Part shown: one piece after another, positions 18,929-25,696 of the stretch
Layout: every line of letters begins with the position of its first letter
How positions within the stretch are numbered: position 1 is the first letter of the stretch
NCBI GenBank assembly: GCA_012032555.1
Contig: JAAUSR010000054.1
Span: 1-36,217 of the forward strand
DNA: 36,217 nt
Direction: 5' to 3'
DNA from: Thioploca sp.
GTDB lineage: Bacteria; Pseudomonadota; Gammaproteobacteria; Beggiatoales; Beggiatoaceae
Notes under the pieces: generated by a model
Databases searched by the model: none
Told to the model about the DNA's origin: nothing
What the model saw: the letters and a program-made list of their open reading frames with translations, nothing else
Program-made: the position numbers and the translations under genes

Positions 18929-19043
18929 GAGGCTCCTTCTGGGTTAAACAGCTTTATGTCCAAATTTATTTAGTATCATAAAGCAAGGAGGCAATTTTAA
19001 CCGAACTGGGTGTATAAATTGACCTACGTTTAAAAAGCACGTT

Positions 19044-19072
19044 AGTATAGTTAAGTTGAGAAGAGATGGCAA
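19044..19072 (-). promoter_or_regulatory. Putative sigma-70 promoter of the rpsF operon
   Basis: On the minus strand TTGCCA (19067-19072) and TATACT (19044-19049) are separated by 17 bases. The predicted start, near 19037, gives a leader of about 108 nt before rpsF. No other good pair was seen closer to the gene. Confidence 0.55.
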
Positions 19073-19123
19073 CTGGTACATTAAGCCAGCCAGCAATTCT
19101 TATTTTGAGATTGAATTGAGAAT

Positions 19124-19780
19124 TCAAGTGGGGACGGGATGACGAGATAGCCTTCCTTGGAGCATAAAGGTCAAAAGAGCGGGCCAATTTTCCAAGTAGA
19201 GATAAGTGGTCAGCGCCAACCAATCGTTAAATAATCGCTGTCTTGATGGCAATTGCTGACGCCGAAGTTTGAAGTCCTCATCCATCAATTCCATCTGGGT
19301 GTGAAGGAGAAATGCCAGAATAATCAGCGTAGCGAGTAACGCGGCTAGATGGTGTTGTCCATGCCCAAAGTTATGATTAAAATGATAACCCTTAGTCTTG
19401 AGGATGTTATTGTTCTCATTCTCAATCTTCCAGCGTGTCCGTCCGGCTTGAACGGCTTCAATCACGGATTGATCATCGAGTTGGTGAGAGATGATAACGG
19501 TATTGCGATAAACGATGGTCCCGTCATCTGGTACTGTCGTCAGTTCGCACCAGTTAACTTTTAGGGCATCATCATCATTCCGTAGAAGGATTGGTTGCAC
19601 ATAGCGGTAAGTGTCCGTTTCATAGCCTGTTCCCCTCCAGCGTTTTTTAACTAACGTTTTGACTTCACCAATTTTTTCCAGATAATTGACCACTTCAGAT
19701 ACAGTCACCTGAGAGTCTGGTTTACACACTAATAAAAAATCCATTCGTTGAGCTAATAACACTTCACAACAAGGTTTTTG
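19124..19780 (-). pseudogene. IS4-type transposase, C-terminal part
   Basis: About 215 codons remain: QKPCCEVLLAQRMDFLLVCK, LVKKRWRGTGYETDTYRYVQ and the conserved block RTRWKIENENNNILKTKGYH followed by FNHNFGHGQHHLAALLATL. The Glu in KIENENN is the third DDE residue; the first Asp and about half the protein are missing. The frame merges at about 19780 with the head of an unrelated DUF3782-like gene. No terminal inverted repeats could be identified. The element is dead unless another copy supplies transposase. Confidence 0.75.
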
Positions 19781-20028
19781 CGTTCCAAGTCGAGCAATCG
19801 CTGTTGATTTTCTTCCCATTGGCGGGTTTGTGCTTCTCTTGATTGGCGGTCTTCTTCAATTTTTTGTTGGATAACCTGTATCATTTGCTCAAAGCGTCCT
19901 TCGGTAGCAGCTTTGTCAGCAAATTGGGGACACCCAATATTGAGTACCCATTCCCGCAAACCACTATCTGGTTGCATTAGTTTTGGTAATTCTTTTAAAA
20001 TAAGCTCTTTAATCTGTTGAGGTTCCAT
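19781..20028 (-). pseudogene. DUF3782-like coiled-coil protein, N-terminal fragment
   Basis: The fragment starts MEPQQIKELILKELPKLMQP (ATG 20028) and continues FADKAATEGRFEQMIQVIQQ and a Glu/Gln/Arg-rich coiled coil (REAQTRQWEENQQRLLDLER). This head is typical of DUF3782 proteins, whose C-terminal half carries a PD-(D/E)XK nuclease-like fold and which abound in cyanobacteria and sulfur bacteria. The C-terminal half is gone, replaced by a transposase tail. The assignment rests on the general pattern of this N-terminus. Confidence 0.55.
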
Positions 20029-20226
20029 ATCAAGTCTTTCCTCATAAACCGGGTGATTAAGCTCATTATACTGTAATTTTAGGCCTCGGTACGGAACTTG
20101 CCCCGTTCACTTTTCCTTTATTCCTAATAAAATTTGGTGTAACCCAAAGACGCACCCTTATTCTATTTGGTATTGGGGGGACTGTTTTTGAACAACTGTA
20201 GCCCCGTGTCCTTCAATGAAATTCAT

Positions 20227-21624
20227 TCATTTCTGTTTTTTCACGTATTGCAATAATCGTTGACGTTTTCTTTGTTGACGGGGTGTTAAGGTATTTTTAC
20301 GGCCCTCATAAGGATTACCTCCGGATTTTAATTCTAAACGAATGGGAGTTCCCGTTAAGGCAAAAACTTCTCGAAAAGTATTCATTAAATAACGTTGATA
20401 GGAATCAGGTAACGCATTAACTTGATTACCATGTATTACGAATACGGGGGGGTGATGTCCACCTTGATGTATATAACGCAATTTAATGGGTCTACCCCGA
20501 ATTAAAGGCGGAGGATGATTTTTCATGGCTTGGCGTAAAACTTGATTTAATTGGGACGTGTTAATTTGTTGATGTGCTGATTGCCAAGCCGTATTGACTG
20601 CCCCCAATAATTGACCGACACCACTCCCATGTAAAGCAGAGATATAATGAATTTGAGCAAAATTAACAAAATGTAGTTTTCTACCTAAATGATAGCGCAC
20701 TTGCTCTCGATGGTTTGGTTCTAAACCATCCCATTTATTAACCGCTATCACTAAAGCACGCCCACTGTCTAAAATATGACCTAACAAATGGGCATCTTGA
20801 TCAGTCATGCCTTCACGAGCATCGAATATCATGATGACGACATGTGCAACCTCAATGGCTTGTAGAGCTTTAATTATGCTAAATTTCTCAATTTTTTCAG
20901 CAACTTTTGCTCGTCGCCGAACACCAGCGGTATCGATTAAAGTATAGCGTTGTCCTTCACGTTCAAAGGGGGTAAAAATACTATCACGGGTAGTACCGGG
21001 TTGATCAAAAGTGATAACCCGCTCATAGCCCAATATGCGATTAACTAGTGTTGATTTACCTACATTAGGGCGACCAACAATAGCAATGTTAATCCCTTCC
21101 TCTGCTGAAGTATCGGTTTCTTCGTTAGACCGAGATGAAAAAGGAGCTAATACTGATTCCATTAAACTATCAATGCCCCAACGGTGAGCCGCCGAAATGG
21201 TATGAATGTTTTCCAATCCTAACTGCTGAAATTCGGCACTGACTAATTCGGGAAGTAAATTTTCGGCTTTATTGATGACTAAATGAATTGGGAGATTGAA
21301 TTGACGCAACTGCCCAGCAATGTTTTCATCTGCCGCCGTTAAACCACTACGTCCATCAACCAAAAATAGTACCCCTTGTGCTTCTTGGATAGCTAACCAA
21401 GCGTGTTGGGTAACGAGTTTACCTATCGCATCGGGTTCTCCTTCTAGTCCGCCAGTATCAATGACCCAATAGTCATGGTTGCCAATCTGACCGCGACCAA
21501 CTTGACGGTCTCGTGTTAAACCAGGTTCATTAGCAACTATGGCGTTGTGCGTTTTAGTTAATACATTGAATAATGTAGATTTCCCAACATTGGGACAACC
21601 GACGATGGCAAAAGTAGGTAGCAT
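20227..21624 (-). CDS. der: Ribosome biogenesis GTPase Der (EngA)
   Basis: This 465-residue protein has two tandem GTPase domains and a C-terminal KH-like domain, the Der layout. Domain 1: G1 GCPNVGKST near 9-17, G3 DTGGL, and G4 NKAE, where most homologues have NKxD. Domain 2: G1 GRPNVGKST near 183-191, G2/G3 PGTTRDS and DTAGVRR, and G4 NKWD. The tail has PPLIRGRPIKLRYIHQGGHHPP and FVIHGNQVNALPDSYQRYLMN, then a basic end. Der is needed for 50S subunit maturation. ATG 21624 is followed upstream by divergent tRNA-Asn. It is intact and probably monocistronic here; the IS remnant downstream lies beyond 200 bases. Confidence 0.96.
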   Translation of the reverse strand: MLPTFAIVGCPNVGKSTLFNVLTKTHNAIVANEPGLTRDRQVGRGQIGNHDYWVIDTGGLEGEPDAIGKLVTQHAWLAIQEAQGVLFLVDGRSGLTAADENIAGQLRQFNLPIHLVINKAENLLPELVSAEFQQLGLENIHTISAAHRWGIDSLMESVLAPFSSRSNEETDTSAEEGINIAIVGRPNVGKSTLVNRILGYERVITFDQPGTTRDSIFTPFEREGQRYTLIDTAGVRRRAKVAEKIEKFSIIKALQAIEVAHVVIMIFDAREGMTDQDAHLLGHILDSGRALVIAVNKWDGLEPNHREQVRYHLGRKLHFVNFAQIHYISALHGSGVGQLLGAVNTAWQSAHQQINTSQLNQVLRQAMKNHPPPLIRGRPIKLRYIHQGGHHPPVFVIHGNQVNALPDSYQRYLMNTFREVFALTGTPIRLELKSGGNPYEGRKNTLTPRQQRKRQRLLQYVKKQK

Positions 21625-21727
21625 ATATTGAACTTAAAAAGTTATTAATCTTCAGGAGTTATGTCATAATATCAGTAAGAATATAACGTTTTACTCAACG
21701 AAACTCAACTTGATATCAGTACCGGTA

Positions 21728-21756
21728 TTGACATAGATTAACAATTTGTTTATGAT
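21728..21756 (+). promoter_or_regulatory. Strong sigma-70 promoter for tRNA-Asn
   Basis: TTGACA (21728-21733), a 17-base spacer and TATGAT (21751-21756) are near consensus. The tRNA starts 15 bases after the -10 box. A GC-rich stretch (GCGCCCC) follows the -10, as in the stringent-response discriminators of stable RNA promoters. Confidence 0.85.
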
Positions 21757-21771
21757 GCGCCCCTGAGTTGT

Positions 21772-21847
21772 TCCTCGGTAGCTCAGTCGGTAGAGCAACT
21801 GGCTGTTAACCAGTGGGTCGGCGGTTCGAGCCCGTCCCGGGGAGCCA
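21772..21847 (+). tRNA. tRNA-Asn (anticodon GTT)
   Basis: The 76-nt tRNA includes its CCA. The acceptor TCCTCGG pairs with CCGGGGA. The anticodon stem ACTGG/CCAGT holds the loop CTGTTAA with anticodon GTT. D arm GCTCAGTCGGTAGAGC and T arm GGCGG-TTCGAGC-CCGTC are normal. A strong promoter lies directly upstream. Confidence 0.97.
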
Positions 21848-21859
21848 ACTATATATCTT

Positions 21860-22072
21860 GCTAATTTCATTGTTGCCAGTCGTTTTTAACACCTGCTGAA
21901 TTTCTTGATGTTCACTGAACACATTAAGATTTCTAAGTGGTTCTTTTAGATGATCTAAATCGGTTTCTGGAAGTGAGAGATTTTTTCTGCCGCTGTGTTT
22001 GATTTCTAGCAAGGCATTGAACCCTAATTGTCGGTCAGTTTTTAACCCATTCTTAATGGCTAGAATCAACAA
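21860..22072 (-). pseudogene. Possible gene remnant of unknown family
   Basis: A frame on the minus strand reads LGFNALLEIKHSGRKNLSLP, then LDHLKEPLRNLNVFSEHQEI. It looks more like real protein than chance sequence but has no ATG start: it emerges from a 20-bp palindrome at 22075-22094 and runs toward the tRNA. I do not recognise it. It may be the tail of a gene cut by a repeat. Confidence 0.25.
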
Positions 22073-22235
22073 CTACCGTCTAAAGACGGTAGCACGTAGT
22101 AGCACGTAGAAACCCAGCTTTCTTGGGATCATTCTTTTGATCATCATTGGGTAGTTCAAAGTATTTATCTAATGAGTTTAACATCAATAATAGTAAATTT
22201 TAGTTATAAAAACATTAACTTAATTCCACTAGCTG

Positions 22236-22306
22236 GTAGGGCGGGAATCCCTTCCCGCCCATTGCCTCAACGACATGTCGGCAAAGGATTGCCGACCTAC
22301 GCTTGC
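22236..22306. repeat. Two palindromic repeat units
   Basis: GGGCGGGAATCCCTTCCCGCCC near 22239-22260 is a hairpin, and GTCGGCAAAGGATTGCCGAC near 22276-22295 is a second. Flanking GTAGG and CCTAC ends are of the same type as the other intergenic repeats in the window. The units lie between the tRNA region and the M28 peptidase gene. Confidence 0.65.
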
Positions 22307-22355
22307 TATCAATTTATCTGGCGACAATTACCACCGCTCTGGTTCCTAAGAATCT

Positions 22356-22430
22356 GTAGGATCGGTGCCGCAACGCCAAACCGACCCTTATTTATTGATA
22401 TTTCAAAGGCTCGGTTTCACTGCGTTACAC
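22356..22430. repeat. Palindromic repeat, family B, diverged copy 3 (inverted)
   Basis: GTAGGATCGGTGCCGCAACG ... CGGTTTCACTGCGTTACAC, with loop TTATTGATATTTC, is the reverse complement of the family B units at 6911-7001 and 8616-8706, with more differences. It ends six bases before the stop codon of the M28 peptidase gene. Confidence 0.75.
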
Positions 22431-22435
22431 TTAAT

Positions 22436-24913
22436 TTATTGTTTAACAAAAGGTCCTAAATATTCTTTAGTTGAGGTTACTGTCGATACTTGTGCAACGC
22501 TGGCGGTACTAGTAGCAATATCAACCAGCGGTAAATTTGTCATCGCCAAGGTTAGTACAGCTTGGGCTGTAGCGTCCGCCATTTCATCGAGAATATTTTC
22601 GTTAAGATTGCTTAAATTATCGTTAGGGGTATGATAGTTTTGATCATAAGGAATTCCAACTGTTCCACCGCTACAAGCAACTTGCTCAATCGTTTTGTTA
22701 CCATCAGCCCCGGTGAATAGACCACCTACCGGGATACCCGCATTCATAAAAGGCAGATAATCCGAACGACCATCAAGTGGAGTTAACCAAACACAATCAC
22801 CAACGCCCTGGGAAGTGAAGTAATTTAACAACAGATCTTTAATATTACTCGAACCCTCTGGAGCCTCTGGATCATCACCATCGTAGATAAAACGAGTATA
22901 ATTGGGTGAAGCGACCATATCAAAATTCAGATAAAGTGCAATTTTTTTCTGCTCGGCGGGACTTAATTGTGCCACGTAATAAGTAGAACCACCTAAACCA
23001 AATTCTTCCGCACTCCAAAAAGCAAAACGCACCTTATTAGTGGGTTTGATACCCAGTTGAGCCAGCTGTAACGCTACTTCTAAGATCATGGCCGAACCAC
23101 TCCCGTTGTCATTGATTCCTGGCCCAGTCGGTACGGAATCGAGGTGGGCACCGACCATTATGGTTCGTTTATGGTTACCGGTTGGTGTTTCAGCAATGAT
23201 ATTACTCGTCATGGCCATTTCTGAAATGGCATCAACTATCATATGGACAGTAACATCGCCACTAAGACTCAGTGTATACAATTCCTCACCAAGGTTGAAA
23301 TGAGCACCCACAACTGGAATGGTAAAAATAGGCTGTTGTAAGGTACCTAGGAAGGCTTCTTGTCGACCGTCTTGACCTTCATTAAAAATAATTACCCCAC
23401 TCGCCCCAGCATTTTGAGCATTTAAGGCTTTGGTCAGGAAAGCGCAACTACCACGTTGAATTAGCGCAATGTGACCGGGGGTAAAGTGAGTAAAATCTTC
23501 TACTTCACAACCACTAGTGGAAGTATTAGGAGTCGCTCCAGGTGGAATAAGAACATCAACCGCTTCTACTACGGCAGTTACCTCAGCGCTGCCAGAGTAA
23601 CTCATGGTAAAAAAACCAGCCGGATCATTTGGCGGATAAACAGTAGAATTAGGTGCAGTTTGTTCGAGTAGCGGTGGATTGAGTTCAATGAACCGTGGAA
23701 ACTCAAACGGCTGAATTGTCACTTGGTAACCCGCTGTGGTTAATTGTTCAATGATATAATCGGTTGATTCGTCATAGCCCAAGCTACCGAAGACACGATT
23801 ACCATCGTGAACATCAGCGATATATTGTAAAGTCCGTAAATGTTCCATGATCCCTTCAAGGGTAACCGCTTCGTTAAGCGCTAATGGTTGGGTACTATAG
23901 GCTAACCCTTCAATATCGTTAAATTGAGTGGGAATTTCTCCATTCCAAAGCAATTCACAGGGGGGTAAAGGAACTGGCGATTCTGGTAGAGGTAAAGGCG
24001 GTGTGGCGATAATAGCATAAAGTAGTTGGTTGGGACCATGAAAGCCAACTAATAACAAATCCTGATCATCCGGAATAATGGGATTAAATAAATCATTAGG
24101 TAATGATTCTAAAGCTTCGACCTCAGCTGCTTGCCCGAGTTGATTAGCGATTTCCGTAGTGAGATCAGAACAAATTTCTCTAAGTACGCCATCATCAGTA
24201 GTATCATAAGCCCATAATCTGATACCTTCATCAAAGTCAAAATCAAAGTCCGGTAGTGACCAACGATTTTCGGGATCACCATGACTATCAGGTGGATCAG
24301 TATGTTGATTTTCGGTAGCATACAGTACAGTTCCATTCTGATTCCAGGTGATATCTTCTATTTCCATTGCGTCCACTCCTTGACGACGCACCACGACTTC
24401 AGCCGCAATCGCTGGAACCGCAGGGGTTGATAAGCATTGTGCTGAAATTAGCTCACCCTCTGATGGCAAAGGTGAATCAATAACAAATAAACCCGTATCT
24501 TGTCCCCATCCCCAAAGCTTATTAGTCGAGGGTTGAAAGGAAAGCGCATCAATTTCAGTAATCGCTAATTGAGTCGCTCCATCAATGATTCTGCCTATAT
24601 CAATAATAGCACCATTGCCTTTATTGACGCGATAAAGATGCCCTTTTCGCGGGGTATCATCACCGGAAGCCGCAAACAAATCGTCAGTTTCTGGCTGAAT
24701 GTCTAATGCTTCAATATCGCATTGTTGATGAAGCGGACCTAATGGTAAAATGTCTGTTGGTGGTGTGGGGAGTGGTGTGCCAAAACAAAATTGGCTGTTA
24801 TTGGTTCCTTGGTCGTGAACACAATAAATTGTGCTGGCTTGGGTTAATTGCAAGCTGGTCATTGCAACACCGCAAACCCACAAAGATAATTGTCGGTGAC
24901 AATAATTTTTCAT
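22436..24913 (-). CDS. Secreted M28 metallopeptidase with PA domain
   Basis: This 825-residue protein starts with a signal peptide (MKNYCHRQLSLWVCGVAMTS..., cleavage near residue 27). Residues 50-345 look like a beta-propeller-type region (DIEALDIQPETDDLFA, EIDALSFQPSTNKLWG, EIEDITWNQNGTVLYA). Residues about 348-400 and 565-810 are the M28 peptidase, split by a PA domain near 410-560. Zn ligands are visible: His590 and Asp602 in GAHLDSVPTGPGINDNGSGS, Glu636/637 in SAEEFG, Asp665 in NFDMV, His761 in YHTPNDN. It would be an extracellular aminopeptidase or carboxypeptidase. A TAGGAAA ribosome site precedes ATG 24913. The gene is intact and stands alone. Confidence 0.9.
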   Translation of the reverse strand: MKNYCHRQLSLWVCGVAMTSLQLTQASTIYCVHDQGTNNSQFCFGTPLPTPPTDILPLGPLHQQCDIEALDIQPETDDLFAASGDDTPRKGHLYRVNKGNGAIIDIGRIIDGATQLAITEIDALSFQPSTNKLWGWGQDTGLFVIDSPLPSEGELISAQCLSTPAVPAIAAEVVVRRQGVDAMEIEDITWNQNGTVLYATENQHTDPPDSHGDPENRWSLPDFDFDFDEGIRLWAYDTTDDGVLREICSDLTTEIANQLGQAAEVEALESLPNDLFNPIIPDDQDLLLVGFHGPNQLLYAIIATPPLPLPESPVPLPPCELLWNGEIPTQFNDIEGLAYSTQPLALNEAVTLEGIMEHLRTLQYIADVHDGNRVFGSLGYDESTDYIIEQLTTAGYQVTIQPFEFPRFIELNPPLLEQTAPNSTVYPPNDPAGFFTMSYSGSAEVTAVVEAVDVLIPPGATPNTSTSGCEVEDFTHFTPGHIALIQRGSCAFLTKALNAQNAGASGVIIFNEGQDGRQEAFLGTLQQPIFTIPVVGAHFNLGEELYTLSLSGDVTVHMIVDAISEMAMTSNIIAETPTGNHKRTIMVGAHLDSVPTGPGINDNGSGSAMILEVALQLAQLGIKPTNKVRFAFWSAEEFGLGGSTYYVAQLSPAEQKKIALYLNFDMVASPNYTRFIYDGDDPEAPEGSSNIKDLLLNYFTSQGVGDCVWLTPLDGRSDYLPFMNAGIPVGGLFTGADGNKTIEQVACSGGTVGIPYDQNYHTPNDNLSNLNENILDEMADATAQAVLTLAMTNLPLVDIATSTASVAQVSTVTSTKEYLGPFVKQ

Positions 24914-25177
24914 GATTTTTCCTACCGTAAGAGTTGGTTGAGAAACCCAACTAATAGTAAAAAAATAGTAACACTCTATGCAACTAATTATAAAACTTGC
25001 ACATCAAATGATATTATATTTGCGTTAATGTTATTTTGTCATTATTTATTTTAAGACGCGAAAAAAGTTGTTAGGCTAGGTATCGCGAAAAGTAAACCGA
25101 TTCAAGGAAGCCAAGTAGCCAAGTAGGGTGAGCGAAATCCCGTCTAAGCGGTTTAATATGGTACGAAACTCTCATGG

Positions 25178-25236
25178 CATTTTGCCCACCATCAATAGTG
25201 AAATGGTGGGCAACGCTTCGCTTTTGCCCACCCTAC
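25178..25236. repeat. Palindromic repeat family A (one full and one partial unit)
   Basis: TTTTGCCCACCATCAATAGT is followed by ATGGTGGGCAACGCTTCGCT and TTTGCCCACCCTACC. The full unit at 25202-25236 is the inverse of the unit at 4643-4678; the CCCACCAT...ATGGTGGG pair is a second hairpin. A degenerate AAGTAGGGTGAGCGAAATCC lies just before. Confidence 0.75.
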
Positions 25237-25277
25237 CTGGCTGCAAAACTAAACTGATTGAAGTTGTAACTATTTCC

Positions 25278-25325
25278 AGCCCACGTAGGTTGGAGTTTAC
25301 AGGCTCACTCCAACCTACGTGGGCT
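25278..25325. repeat. Palindromic repeat C, perfect 19-bp inverted arms
   Basis: AGCCCACGTAGGTTGGAGT (25278-25296) and its exact complement ACTCCAACCTACGTGGGCT (25307-25325) surround a 10-nt loop. No U-run follows, so it is not a typical terminator. The core GTAGGTTGG is shared with repeat D at 30318-30405. Confidence 0.85.
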
Positions 25326-25334
25326 AGCTACCCG

Positions 25335-25502
25335 GTTGAACATCAAGCGTGCTAGCGCATCACATTGGCCGATAATTTGACCGACTAGTATACCACCCCG
25401 AAGAACAATACCTGGAGCTAAAGACAAGTCAGCTAAAACATCACCAATTGGACTATCATTGATTATCGTGCCAGCTAGGATGCTACCGGTGATTCGTTCA
25501 CC
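25335..25502 (-). pseudogene. Remnant of a hexapeptide/beta-helix-like repeat protein
   Basis: On the minus strand, from a stop at 25503-25505, the frame reads GERITGSILAGTIINDSPIG, DVLADLSLAPGIVLRGGILV and GQIIGQCDALARLM, then enters repeat C. The pattern x-I-x-G-G-x-L-x-G-x-I resembles right-handed beta-helix or autotransporter-like repeats of large secreted proteins. There is no start codon, and the end is cut by the palindrome. It is a fragment, probably of a large surface protein. Confidence 0.4.
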
Positions 25503-25696
25503 TTAACAAGTATTATGAAATCCGCTAATTCATTGAGAAATAAATCAGATTGTTTTAAACCGAATCGGTGGTGTTGATATTTGGGAAAGCAAAATGGTTG
25601 ACTTTAAACTATAGTTAATCAAGAAGTTGTTAATCAAGAAGTTGTTGGGCAAGACTTCATTTCTTATCACCAACCGAATTGGAGGAATAATGCGTT

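Noticed and set aside
18929-19043. S6:S18 autoregulatory RNA in the rpsF leader
   Set aside because: The leader has suitable length, but I could not find a convincing stem with the known bulge by eye.
25278-25325. CRISPR or terminator reading of the 19-bp inverted repeat
   Set aside because: There is no direct-repeat/spacer periodicity and no U-run; it matches the dispersed palindromic repeat type.
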